Both the position numbers and the translations under genes were made by a program. The notes below the pieces were generated by a model that saw only the letters and a program-made list of their open reading frames with translations, was not told the origin of the DNA and ran no database searches. Positions 15,220 to 27,610 of a DNA stretch of 64,000 nucleotides are shown in pieces. The stretch is from Diplosphaera chodatii (Eukaryota; Chlorophyta; Trebouxiophyceae; Prasiolales; Stichococcaceae), in contig JAALGY010000042.1 in assembly GCA_032358165.1 (NCBI GenBank), forward strand, positions 1,178,001 through 1,242,000. Reading direction: 5' to 3'. Every line of letters begins with the position of its first letter. Positions within the stretch are counted from its first letter, which is position 1.

Positions 15220-18200
15220 ATGGCAGCGATGCTGCATGGCCTGCATCAGCCGCAGGGCTGCAAGTCATGCGCGCGCGCACCCAGCACTCCGCTGCACAGG
15301 CAGGCACATGCAGGGTGCAGGCCATGCATATGCATGTCATCGTGCGTGACATGCCGTCAGCAGCCTCAGCGCCGCAGCGTTGCGGCTGCGGCCAAGGGGC
15401 GCCGCGCCAGCACGGGCGACACGCTTAGCGAGCAGCTGGCCGACCTGCTGCCGGAGCACAGCGGCGGTGCCGCAGAACAGCCACGGCAGCAGGAGCCCCG
15501 GCGCAAGCGGAGCCGGCCGCGGAAGCAGCAGAACGAGGCAGCGGCAGAGGAGGAGGACGTGGAGATCTTCAGCATCGACAGCGGCTGGGCTGCTGACGCC
15601 TTCGACTCGCCCGCCGACATGGCGTCAGTGCTGGCAGGCTCATCCGCTGGTCGTGACTCAACGGCAGCCCTTGACACAGCAGCCAACGGCAGCGACGCCG
15701 CCGCTGCAGGCACAGACTCCACAGACACAGAAGCCAGCAGCCTGAGTGAGGTTGAGGCGGCGTGGGCCGCCGCGGCGGCGGAGGCCGAGGCGATGCTGGA
15801 CAGCGCGCGGGGCGATGCCGGCGGCGAGGGCGCCTGGGTGTCGGACGGCGGCGGGGTCGATGATGATGAGGAGGAGACCGAGTGGACGACCTCCAACTAC
15901 GAGTTCGACAGCGATGAGGAGGAGGAGGAGGAAGAGGCTGCCAGCGGCGGGGCGGCGCTGCCGCTTGCCGAGGTAGGGTCCACGCATCGCAGCATACTGG
16001 GAGGAGTCGGCTACAGCTACTTATTGACTGCAGCAGTGACGCCCTGATCGTTTGACAAAAGGCTGATGAAGGGCTGACGAAGGGCTCTCATCGTGCTTGC
16101 AGGACGACGATGGGTGGACGGTCTCTGCCGTCCCCGACGACTACACCGTGCAGCGCGCGTCCCAGGTGCTGCCTGCGCCTGCTGTCGCTGTGCAGAGGCG
16201 TTCCGACTGCAGCACGGTCGCATCCCTTACGTGCAGTGCTTCCATTGCTGCTTGCGCTTGGCAAGCTTGGCCCGCATAAAAGCAACGCTTTAAGTCCTTG
16301 CATGTGTCCATGCTGCTTCGGCAGGGCTCGGCGGCGATGCGCGAGCCGCAGGTGGGCTCCGCGCTGCAGCAGCTGCTGGACAGCATGCCGCCAGAGATGG
16401 CGCGCCGGCTGGCGGTGCAGGACGAGGATGCCGCCGCCGAGGAGCAGGCGACCGACGTGAGATGACCGTCCCCTGCTGTTGCAGTGTCGACTGCTGTGCC
16501 TTGCCCTCCTGCTGCTCGGCCTCTGCTCCGAGCTGCTGGGCACGGTCGCGCAGCGGTCGTGCAGCTGCGGGCAGCGGCAGATCCGTGCTGTGTGTGCAAC
16601 GGATCCCAAGTGACAGCGGGCTGTGGCTGCAGCCGCGGGAGGTGGCCAAGGCGACCGCCCGGCGGCGCACGCACCGCAAGCTGCGCATCATCTCCGGCAC
16701 AGCCGGCGGTGAGTCACGGCGTCCGCTTCAGCAGGGTGCACAGTGCTCCTCCGATGTTTGATGTTGGTGCAATCAGCGGCCGCCAGGCTGCCGGGTTTTG
16801 ACGACGGCCGGCTGGCTGCTGCGCAGGCAAGCGGCTGGTCAGCCCCCAGGGCGACACCGTCCGCCCCATGATGGAGATGGTGCGTCCCACCCTGCAGCTG
16901 AAAACGCCCTGCCATGCACATCAGCAGTGTCACCCCCATCTGCACCCCACACTGTATCTCAATGCTTTGCCAGCTGACACAATACTCAGGACTGAAGCGC
17001 AGTGCCCAGTATTGTGCTGGCGTGGATCCACGCACTGCCATCATCTGTGCCGCAGCGCTCTGTGACCCGCCTGCAGCCCCGATCCCCCAACCCCGCTGCA
17101 GGTGCGGGCGGCGGTGTTCTCCATGATCCACTCGCGCACCGGCAGCGTCACGCGGCTCCCCGAGGGCAGCCGCTGGCTGGACCTGTTCGCGGGCACCGGG
17201 TCCATCGGCCTGGAGGTGGGCAGCGCGCCCGTGTGTCTCCCTTCGGCATCCCACTGCATGCTGCACTGGCCCGGACATGCGCGATGGTTTGTAGGCGAAG
17301 GCTGGTGTTCAAGTGGCAACTATTCTTGAACCTGGCTACCCACCCACTGCTGGAGCGGGCTGTGCGTCGGATGCTCGTTATGTGGAGTGGAACAGCTGGG
17401 TTGACCGCGCGTCAGGTCAGCTGTTCACCTGGCACGCAGGCGCTGTCGAGGGGGTGCGAGCGCGCGACCTTCGTGGAGCTGGACCCCTGGGTCACGCAGC
17501 GCTGCCTGCAGCCCAACATCGACTCGTGCGAGCTGCGCGCCGGCGCCAGCGTGGTCACCACAGTGCGCCTCCAGCTGGCCGCACCGGCCAGCTGATCGCC
17601 ACCTGGTCGTGACGGTTGCACGGATTGCACAGCTGCATGTCAGTTTGCTGCTGCATGTCGCATTCTGGCACAGCGTTTTTCGACTGTGTTGCCGCAGCCA
17701 GCACAGCGCTGCTGCTGCGCCACAGCAAGCACCACGATGTCGAGTCAGACCCGCGGCTCTCCCACCCACCCCTAAAACCTCCCGCAGAAAGCGGAGGCGT
17801 TCCTGCAGCGGGCGGCGGCCGCGCCCGGCTACGGCGGCGGCCCCTTCGACTTCATCTCCGTGTGCCCGCCCTACCTGCTGGTGTCCTACCCCGAGCTGTT
17901 CCAGCTGCTGGAGGTGAGACCCTGTGAGCCCGTGCATGGTCAACGCCTGCCTGTCCGGCTGCTGGCACAAACCACAAGGATTCCCACTGCGGCTCAACTG
18001 CGGTAGGTGGTGGGCGCCATGTGATGATACCCGCCAGATTGCAGCGATGCTCCCATGCAGGCGAGCCCGCTGGCCAAGCCGACGTCCGTCATCCTGGTGG
18101 AGTACCCCAAGCGGCTGGCGCACGAGATCCCGGACACCCTGTGTGGCCTGCCCAAGGTGCCGTGGTGGCAGCCTGTTGTCAGTACGCAGACTCTGCCGCG

Positions 18201-18475
18201 CGCAGTCCCTGGGCTGCTCCGCCAGTTGACACACAGCCAGCACCTCATGACGGGCGCCCGTCATGGCTGCGACGGGCAACAATGCCGATGGAGCGGCCTC
18301 AGGCTGCCAACGTACGCCGGTTGGCGCTGTGTATCGCTTGCATCTGGTTGTTCGACTTCCTATGCTGCCGCCGCAGGTGCGGGACCGCAAGTACGGGCGC
18401 ACATTCCTGGCACTGTTCGCGCCGGAGGATGCCGCCGACGCTGAAGACGAGATGGCGTGGCAGAGCTATGTATAG
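15220..18475 (+). CDS. RsmD-like rRNA (guanine-N2) methyltransferase, probably organellar, with acidic N-terminal extension
   Basis: Bacterial RsmD methylates G966 of 16S rRNA using SAM; plant homologues serve the plastid ribosome. Exon 1 (15220-15972) encodes a Cys/Arg/Ala-rich leader like a transit peptide and then a long Asp/Glu/Ala/Ser-rich region of about 200 residues with no counterpart in bacterial RsmD. Exon 2 starts at 16103 (DDDGWTVSAVPDD). The catalytic part begins with LRIISGTAGGKRLVSPQGD, TVRPMMEMVRAAVFSMI, then SAM motif I WLDLFAGTGSIGLEV (about 17180), ERATFVELDPWV, FDFISVCPPYLLVSYPELF, SVILVEYPKRL, RKYGRTFLALF, and a TAG stop at 18473-18475. The usual (D/N)PP(F/Y) motif reads CPPY. 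At least eight introns interrupt the gene. A second ATG at 15229 is an alternative start. Family assignment is confident; plastid location is inferred from the leader. Confidence 0.9.
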
Positions 18476-19265
18476 TGACATCGATCTGGAACCTGTTGTT
18501 CGAACAGTGAGCACACCTAAGTACAGTATCTATGCAGCACTCTCTATGGCTGTTGCCATGTGGACCAAGTGGACCAATCTCAACAACTAGTTGCGTGTGG
18601 TATCCCAGTTTTGTCATACGCTTCACCGTTGCACGCGTGTACCGTACGGCGCGCACGGGAGCACCTGTAGCTTTGGTTGGCAAGCAGTCAGGGTTCATAC
18701 ACCTCTGTGCATATCACGGCAAGACAGCACGTCACGGTCCGAATTGTAACACGATGGGCACAGCTGCCACGTTGCTGTCTGCTTCTCGGCTGCAGTTCAG
18801 GGTTTGCCCCTTTGTTGCGGCTTTGGTCATCTGCTCGAATGTCGCCAGCGCATGCTCCGAGAATATGCTGCGAGATCCGAAGCCGTGCCAGAAGGGGCCG
18901 CCGGGCACACAGCTCGACACCGGCCGGTAATCCTTGAGCCGCCCGATCCGAAGACATCAGTCGATCAGCGCCCAGCCGCGGCAAAAGGTGAGCCCTTTGC
19001 TTTACACGCTGCGCCGTTGAGTGGGCGAGTTTGCCTCCATCTGTGCGGCAGCTGCACGAGATGGCTGTGTGCAATGGCGTTATGGAGCACATGCCTCCAA
19101 GTGGGGGATCAGGCTTGCCTATATATGTTCATCATCAGCTGCATGAGCGCCCCGGGGGGCACCTGGCGCTTCGTGATCGCCACGCAGCTACCGATGCAAG
19201 TTATTCCGTTGGGGCGGGTCTATCCGCATGCCTATCTGTTGTTGTGCCCCGCTAGGTCGGGCGGC
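18476..19265. other. Intergenic region before the PhoD cluster
   Basis: About 790 bases between the RsmD-like gene and PhoD copy A. Short reading frames are present but none shows a family motif. It probably contains the 3' UTR of the former and the promoter of the latter. Confidence 0.45.
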
Positions 19266-22200
19266 ATGGCGGCGTCAAGCACCATAGTCTGTATGCTGGC
19301 CCTGGCCCTGGTCGCCGTCTCTGGCGCGGCGGCCCAGCGCACCGGCAACATGGCCTTCCTCACGCCAATTTTAGGCCGTGAGGAGCTAGCTAAGCCAGGT
19401 GGGGTCTCAGCCTATTCCAGCTCCGTTATCGTCTCATGAGCTATGCATGCATGTATGTTGTAGCTCCTATGCTTCGCGTCTCTCAGCATGGATGCTGCCG
19501 TGAAAGCACAGAGCCGACGGACTTCGACCTGGGCACGAGCGGCCGCCTCCTGCTGGGCAAGGCCAACCCCGCCAAGTCGGCCTGGCAGTTCAAGGGCTCC
19601 AAGAAGCGCCAAACCGCCGAGGTCTTCAAGCAGGTGCGATGATGTTCTGATCTGCAAGCCTGCCAGGCAGCCGCTAGCTGTGGTACACAGACTGAGGAGT
19701 GCAGAGGCATCTTCAGCCTGACCTAGCAGCTTAGATCATGCAGAGTAGACTATAGTTCATTTGAAGGCTGCTGAGCGGGTTGAAGGCAGCTGGGACCCTC
19801 CAGGCAGAAGTTGTCGTGTTGGGATCCCATGCACGTGTTGAGGTCAGCTTGCAGGGCACCCAGCTGTTGCAGTGAACACTTGCCGTCCTGACAGTGACGA
19901 AGAGAAGGCATAGCAATAAAGAAGGTTGTAACGCAGCGTGAGACCGTTGTCGAATGACAGTTTGATAGCGGGCGCCGGCATGCCAGCAAAGTGCTCGATG
20001 ATGTCATGCAGGGCGTGTCCAGCGGCGACCCCTTCGCCAAGAGCGTGATTCTGTGGACGCGCCTGACGGTGCCGCAGCAGAACAAGCAGGCCTTCCTGGA
20101 CTACTGCGTGTCCAAGGACCGCAAGTTCAGCAAGTGCGTCACCCGCGGCACCACCCTCACCAACAAGGACGTCGACTTCACGTCGAAGGTGCTGCCCTGC
20201 TGGCCCATCAGGAAACGCCATCTATCTTGCATGGCACCGCGCACCATGCAAGATACGAGGTCAGAACATGCATTTGTCTGTTTGGTGAGGGCCCGGCGAT
20301 GCTGTCATAACAGGTGGAGGCCCGCGGCCTGAAGCCCAACACCGTGTACTTCTACCAGTGGCGGTACCGGAAGAACGACAAGGCCGCCCCGGTGCGCCGC
20401 GCCCACACTCGCTATGTGCATCTGTCATCCACCCAGCCAACCTGCTCAGTGCAGCTGTCACTCCTGATCACCAAGGCAAGCCACACCATCCTGCACGGCC
20501 GTGGCAACACACAGCAGGGAAGCCAGTCGCTGAGCCCTGACAGATTTTTGCCACCTGCAGGTGTACAGCCAGGTCGGCCGCACCCGCACGCTGCCGCGGG
20601 CGGACGAGGACATCGCGCGCACCCGCATCGCCTTCTTCGGCTGCTCGCAGCTGCCGCTCGGCTTCTTCACCGCCTACGGGTGAGGCACTGCGGCTGGTGC
20701 AGGCGTCGTGTGCCAAAGCTCGGCTCGTGCACGCGCAATCGCTGCGCCAGGAGACCCTCGCCCGCCCAATGCTCTGGCTGGAATCTGCGCGCGCTGCCAA
20801 CTGCAGGCAGATCGCACGTGCCGCGTGGAATGGCGAAATCGACTACAACATCCACACCGGAGAGTGAGTGACCAGTGCAGCGCGCCTCTGCAGAGCCTGC
20901 TCACCTGGCCAGCATGCTCACTGCATGAGCACCGCAATGCGGCACCAGAATGGTAGGCCAGGTCCTGCGGGACTGAGATGACTATGTGATTTCGCAGCTA
21001 CATCTACGAGACAGAGCGCAACGCCTCGGAGTTCATCCTGCCGCAGTACCGCGAGCAGCGCACCCACTTCCCCAAGAAGGAGATCCTGACCGTCGCCGAC
21101 TACCGGTGCGCCAGGCAGGGTTAGGGCTTTTGCGAGACACCATGGGCGGCGCCAGTGTGCTTCACATCCTCGCATTTTCTATGTGGCACCGCACCTGTTG
21201 CTTTCGTGTCTGTGCTGCATACGTTCTACCCTGCTGCCGATGAGTCAAATCAGCGCTGCGCTGACGTACTCTGTGTCTGCCTACCCTGCAGCGCCCGCCA
21301 CAACCAGTACAGTGAGTAGTGGGCTTGACCGCCTCACTGCATCAGCTGCCAGCGCCTCCTGCACAATGCGCAGCCTGCGTCCCATCATGTCCGCTGCACT
21401 GAGCACTCCACACTGATGGCGTCCTCACAACGCGATGCTACATGGCACGATGGGTCAGTTTCTGACAGCAGCCCCTGCGCCCTGCAGACAGCGACCCCGA
21501 CACCGCGGCCATGCGCGGCTCCGCCCCCTTCATCCCCGTGTGGGACGACCACGAGTACACCAAGTGCGCTCGGGACGCTATACGCGCACGCCGGCTGTTG
21601 AAGTGTTGCTGTATGTGCTGAAGCTGACAGTCCACCACCTGCTGCCCTGGCTGGATGCTGTGCCGGCGGACTGCATGCAGAGTGCAAGCATTATGATGCA
21701 GTATATATGTATGGTGGCGGCAACTGACTTCTGCCCTTTCTCGGCCTGCAGCGATGCCAACAAGGATGGCGCCCAGGTGCGGAGCAGCTGACGGTTGTCC
21801 GTTCGCCACAGCTCCTGAACACGTCTAGCTGTGCAGGCTGCTTGCACGTGTTCCCTCTGTCGTGACACGGCAGCTTGGTGCAGACCACCGGAGTGTTGGA
21901 AGGCCGTCAACCCCATAATCGACCCCCTGACACCTCGTTGGCAATTGATGTGCAGAACCACCAGCCGGAGACGGAGGGCGACTGGGGCGAGCGCAAGCTG
22001 CGCGCGCTGCAGGGTGGGCTGCATGTCGTCGCTCTTGTTCCTGTTGTGCTTTGCCCCTGTGGCTTGCCTGGCCGCAGCAGCTGTGCAGGGGCTACCCCTG
22101 ACTGCGCAAATCTTCTGCCGTGCAGTGTACTACGAGCAGATGCCAATCCGCCAGGCCAACGCTGACAACAAGCAGCAGGTGCGTGCGTGTGCTGCCTGTG

Positions 22201-24713
22201 TGCTGCTGCCCCCTGCTGCACTGCCTTGTGCACCAAAGCTCGACATCATTGACTGGTCCTGCTACAACAGTGCTGCCTCCCCCCTGCAGATCTACCGCAA
22301 CTTCGAGATTGGCAAGCTCATCAAGCTGATCATGCTGGACACCCGCATCATCGGCCGCTCCCCGCAGAACGCTTCGCTGGCCGCCGTCAACGTGCGCTTG
22401 CCAGCCAGCAGCTTGACTTTCAGCGGCTTTGTCGGAACTCGCAGTGCAAGCGGATGGCGACGTGCACGACCACCATGTGTGCATGCTTTGATGATGTACT
22501 CCTGCCTGCGAAACCCTGGTATTTTCAATACGCAGGACCCCAACCGCACCATCCTGGGCGCGGCCCAGCGCACGTACCTGAAGGACCAGCTGTCCGCCGC
22601 CGAGGGCAAGCAGACGTGGAAGGTGCTGGGCCAGCAGGTGAGTGCAGTTGCACGGCAGCTGAGCCAGAGCTGATATAGATTGGCTCCATGCATGTCGCGT
22701 CAGGCAACTTGCCCCTGCGCTGGTTACGTGCCATTGCTGGACCTTGTGCTGCCGGCCCACGGCGCCAACTGCTCGTTTCACTGCCTGCAGGTGCTGTTCA
22801 TTCATCGGTGCGACATCCTGCGCGAGGGTGAGTGCCATGAGTGCCAGCCCGCCTGCATGCTTCTTGTCAACCGCCCTGTTGCAGGTTTCATCATGCCGCT
22901 TTTGAAGGGACTTGAAACGCTACACTTGTCGGACTGCAGACAAGTGGGACGGCTACAGGCGTGACCAGCTGGAGATCTATGGTGCGATGCACAGGACCTG
23001 AATAATGCCTGCTCGCACTGCACCCTGCTGTGAGCCACCTGTCCCACAGTCGCTCAGCATCCCGTGCACTGAGTCTGCCGGCTGGCTCATCTGCAGATCA
23101 CCTCCAAAACAACAAGATCCAAAACACCATCGTCCTGACCGGCGAGTCTCCAGCGCCTCTTGCTTGTCTCCAGCGGTGGTCATGTTGTTGCCGTGCGCAG
23201 CCGTCCTGCTCTGCAGCCGAGGCACAACTGACCAGGGCATGCTGCTGTCTGCGCAGGCGACATCCACCAGCACTGGGCCAACGATGTCCCCCGCAACCCA
23301 TGCCCCAACGAGCCAGGTGTGCTGGGTGGGGCGCTACGATGAAGCATTAGGGTGCCTGCCTTGCTGTTGCCCAAGGTGCCTTCCACGAAAGGGATTTGCT
23401 GGGTGCTGACGCGCGGCTGACCTCAATCCATTGTTCAAGCCCGAGCATCTGCACGCATTCGGCACATCTGCTTCTGTTGTAGCTATGTGGGACGCCTATG
23501 CTTCTGGCCTTGACCGCAGGATACTCATACAACCCGGCAACTGGCGCCGGATCGCTTGCTGTGGAGTTCGTCTCGTCGGCAGTCTCCTCCACCTACAAGT
23601 GAGCAGCAGGAGCACCTGCGATTGGCAGGCCTGGGTTTGCACTGACATCTTTCAAAGCGTGTGATGGTGTGCAGCTGAAAGAGACCGAGCCTGGCAGGGC
23701 TGCTTGCCTGTGCGTTACGCCACAGGCAGCAGCCACTTGTGTGTTGCCATGAGCATCGAACTAGCTGCAGCGGCCTGTATATCAGTGGTTACACATATGC
23801 TACATGCCATGCAGCCCGACTGAGGCAAACCGCAACGTCTCGCTCGCAACCACTGCCGCACTCCGCGCAGCCAACCCGCACACAAAGTGGGCGAATGACA
23901 CGTTTCAGAGAGCAAGTGTTGCAAAGCTGGGTACCATTATCAGCTGTGTGCAGGCAGTTTTGTCCATCTATGTGTCAGGCAGCGGTCGTTCAGAATATGC
24001 TGTTGTCACACGTGGATGTCCTAAACCTGGTGCATTGTCTGTGCCTGCAGGTACAACGAGGTGTTCCTGAAGGTGTGGCACAGCCGTATGGGCCACGCAC
24101 TCACAACCACGATGCCCATATGTTCTCTTGCGCATGCTGCAGCTGCTGTTGTGTATCTGCAGCCAGCCAATGGTGCAGGTCAGGCAATCTTGCACAGCAC
24201 TGCACTATACTGCATCACGTTCTCCGCTGCCGACCGCAGGGCTGGGCCATCCTGGATGTGAAGAGGAAGCACGCCACCTGCCGCTGGTCAGCGCCGTTCT
24301 GCGTGTTGCACATATGAGCAGCCGTGTGGAGAACGTTCCATGCCAGGAGCCCCTGCAAACATGTGCACTGGTCTGGTCACTACTGATACCTGAGTGCTGG
24401 CTCTTGCAGGTACCTGACGCCCGACCTGACCCGCCCGGGCCAGTACAACACCATGGTGAGGCCCATCAGCAGCATGGTGCCCTGTTTGATTCTGCGAGTA
24501 TCTGCCGGGCATATGGGCGGCGCCATGCCTGCACACATGGATGCTGTGCGCTCCACATGTAGCAGCATTCGCTGCTGCTGCTGCTGCTGCTGCGGCTTGC
24601 AGCGGCCTGATCACTGGCGCCTGCTGCCTGTTCTACAGACCCAGGGCGAGGCGTGGCGCACGTACAGCAACCAGAACCACCTGGTCCCGGTCGACTTCAA
24701 CGACGAGCTGTAG
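19266..24713 (+). CDS. PhoD-like secreted phosphatase, copy A
   Basis: PhoD enzymes are metal-dependent alkaline phosphatases/phosphodiesterases, usually secreted to release phosphate from esters. Exon 1 gives a signal peptide (MAASSTIVCMLALALVAVSG, then AAAQ). The N-terminal domain follows: SSGDPFAKSVILWTRL (about 20015), DYCVSKDRKFSKCVTRGTT, LKPNTVYFYQWRY. Catalytic-core motifs are FFGCSQL, IHTGD-YIYE with the metal-ligand Asp codon split by an intron (GA|C, 20863/21000), SAPFIPVWDDHEY, NHQPETEGDW, MPIRQANADNK, LIMLDTRIIG, TIVLTGDIHQHW, and the end GEAWRTYSNQN with TAG at 24711-24713. The gene has more than 20 short exons. Its final residues differ from copies C-E. No lesion was found, so it is probably functional. 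Exact substrate is unknown. Confidence 0.92.
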
Positions 24714-26047
24714 GCAGCGAAGCCGGGACATATTGCTCGAAAGGAGAAGGCGGAAGATATCTAGAAGACGAAACCATTGAAGGTCAATCGCAGCCAAGCG
24801 CTGACGAAGCTGCTGGCAGCCCTTCTGACAGCACGGGGAAGCACCCCGTTGAGAACACCATTTCCGTGATGCTTTGAAGCCTGACTCGAAGAGCGATTCT
24901 TGCCGCATTCCTCCGTTGAGCAATGTGAGACAGTGTTCACGTTATGACACCAATAATGCCATCGTGCCTGCTGCCCCAGTTCAACTTGCAGCCGAGACAC
25001 TCACTCAGTCATCTCCCAAGGCAACGCCAAATACGCACATACGTGCAATGGTGACCAGTCTAACTATACCAATACAGGACGCTGTGCACATCCCAACGCC
25101 TACTTTGTGAAAGCCTCGCTTTGTAGCATGCAGGGCAAGCAACACGGTGCTGCCACACCATGCTGCGGGACACCGGTGTCCCGCAGATGCCTGAACCTCA
25201 TATGAACTGCGGTCTGCTGGGTCCGGCATAGCATCAGCACGCCATGCTGCCACGGTTTGCTCCCACGGGCAGCTGGCAGTGGACATCCGATGCAGCCGAG
25301 CGGCACACGTGTGTGGGATCAGATGTATGTGGCGGCATAGGCGGCGTGTGATGTTTCGGTTGCTGCCCCCTTCCAGCCCTCGCAATGCGGCTGACCTGGA
25401 CCCGCAGTTTTGCCCCAATGCAAGTACTGTAACAAGGGGGTTGAACATGTTCGTGAGCTGCGCCACATGGACACCCCCACAGATGACTGTGGTGCAGATG
25501 CGTGCAGCTGGCAAAAGGCTGAGATTGTGTGCATGCCAGCCACCATCTGGCTGGCGGCCTATGTACCAGGCAGTCCGACCTGTCCAGTCGTGCAGAATAA
25601 CATGTTACTGTGGCGGTTTGTCTCAGAGAATATGCTGCCTGCAGGAAGCTGGTCTTGAAGGCAGGCAGCTGGCACGTGGGTTCTCCCACCGCCGTTGTGA
25701 TCGCCGCCCGTTCGCAAAGGACACCATTTCAGCACCGCCCGCTGAAACCAGTTCCCTCCAACATCAAGCGGCCGTCGAAAGGTAATCGCTGGCTGCTTCA
25801 TGCTGCACGGATCCAGACGGCATGCACTGTGTGAAAGTGGGTCTGAATTTCCACGGGCATCTACGGGGTGTTTCTCGCGTGCCGGCAGCTGGCTGCCCTA
25901 TGGCATGATGCATGGGCACTTTAAAACCAGTTGAAACGTTGAGATGCCTGATGCGTTGACCATGCATCCGCTGCACCTGTCATGTTCCTAAAAATGCTGT
26001 TCTATCTGAGCTTTGGACCTCGATGCATGCAGGTTGGGTTGGGCGCC
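24714..26047. other. Intergenic region between PhoD copies A and B
   Basis: About 1.3 kb with no recognised gene. Reading frames near 25.0-25.8 kb overlap on both strands and show no motif or convincing splice structure. Confidence 0.45.
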
Positions 26048-26150
26048 ATGGCGTCTTCAGGCATCGCAGCGATCGCATGCATGCTTGCTGTTGCGATGGC
26101 CGCTGCCTGCGCCGAGGCGCAGCGGGCCGAGAACGTTAATTACGCTGGGT
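26048..26150 (+). pseudogene. PhoD copy B remnant: first exon (signal peptide)
   Basis: ATG at 26048 starts a signal peptide, MASSGIAAIACMLAVAMAAA, followed by CAEAQRAENVNYAG. This parallels exon 1 of the other PhoD copies (AAAQR-GNM in A, D and E; SGNLNY in C). Resemblance stops near 26150, and none of the next PhoD exons (SGDPFAKSV, YFYQWRY, WDDHE) is found downstream until copy C. The only other piece assignable to B is a last exon at 46216-46282. I infer one gene broken by about 20 kb of unrelated DNA. Confidence 0.7.
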
Positions 26151-27600
26151 CCCCCCGCCCGTACACTATGTGTCCGGCATCTGCTCGGGGCCAACAACTG
26201 CCCATGATACTTGCTCTCAGCTTGGTGTACACGCTATTCTCGCCGGGCTTCGCGACCATCAGCTTCAAGTGTGCATCAAGCACAGTACACGAAGCCGTCA
26301 GCGCACGACCCACTCATGCTGCCGTCAAAGGTGGTCGGTGGGCTGGATACTGGCAGCATGCCAGTCATCGCAGCCTGCACCAAAGCCCACCTGGCCGTTT
26401 TGCGGAAACATGAAGCGGTGGATGGCCTGCTTGCCGCCGCCCTCGAACGTCACAAAGAGCTGCTTCGCTGATCGCTGCACCTCGACGGCGGCACCGGACA
26501 TGCTGGCTGGCAGTCGATGTAGGCGTGGTCGCCCTGACAGCAGGCTGCTCAAACGGCACCACCGGGTGGTGGTCTTGGTCTGCGCCCGCTGCAGCAGAGG
26601 GCGGCCTTCGAGCTGGATGCAGTGCCCGACGCCGCTCTCCTGCACCCGCCACAGCCTCACGGCGGTGCTGCACGGCGGCAGGCACGGCACCTGCTTGTCC
26701 AAGATGCGGGCTGTCCCTCTGCCGGCTTCGAAGTTCGGCTGAGACTGAGGATTGCGGAGCTGGAGTCGAGTCCAGACTGACGATGCGGTTGCCGGTGCCG
26801 TCTGGGAATGCCCGGCGTCGTCAAAGTTGTTCTTGTAACGCTGCAGGACGTCGGGCTCAGGCATGCGGCACCGCTGCGACGGGCAAGGGTGCTGTTTTCA
26901 GCAGTGCCTGGCTGTGCGATGTCGGATGTGGGGCGACAGATGAAGTGGCTGATGGCGAACATTTGAGACCGGGTGTATAACCAGGGGTTTTTCCACAGGG
27001 GGATTGTTGCTGCTTGCTAACCACCACACTTTGGCGACATGGCCTGCCGAACTTCTCCAGTTGCAGGTAGCCCACGACTGGTGCAGTTGGAGAAGCAACA
27101 GGCCGTGGCAGTGCAGTCTTCGTGTCTCCAGCTTTGCTTTGGCATGTTGTGATCCAGTCAAGAGATTCCAGCCAGCTGCAGGCGTCACAGCAGGGCGGTC
27201 GGGGCTTGCAGCCAGACACAGCTCACGACGCCTCGGAAGTCTTGTAAGCCGCACGGCCGCTGCAGCTGGGCGTGTCAGGGGTCAGTAGCCTGCTGGAAGT
27301 GGGCCCGATCACCCCGAGGTGCAGCGCCTTGTGTGTGCATTTCGTGGCTGTGTGCCCCTACTGCTGCCGATCTTTGGATGAAACATCCATTGCATCCTTC
27401 CTGTGCCCAACCCCTGGTCGTGGGCTCCGATGCCGGCACTCTGCAGCTGAGCGGACTGCGGGGGGTTGTAGGTGCTTGGAGCCGAAGCCACTGCCCAGCC
27501 GCAAAAGCGTGGCGTCGCCAGTCGGCCCCGGAGCAAGTAGCGGTCGGTCTGCGCAAGCTGCCGACAGCAGCGGTGCCCCCGCGGCAGGCGCAACATCGGC
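26151..27600. other. Start of the 20-kb interruption; possible minus-strand exon at 26325-26864
   Basis: The minus strand has one open frame of 179 codons (26864-26325) including VEVQRSAKQLFVTFEGGG and HRFMFPQNGQ, which read like protein. A competing frame is open over part of the same stretch and I could not join it to further exons. The product is unknown. Nothing was recognised from 26.9 to 27.6 kb. Confidence 0.2.
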
Positions 27601-27610
27601 CGGCGGGCGC

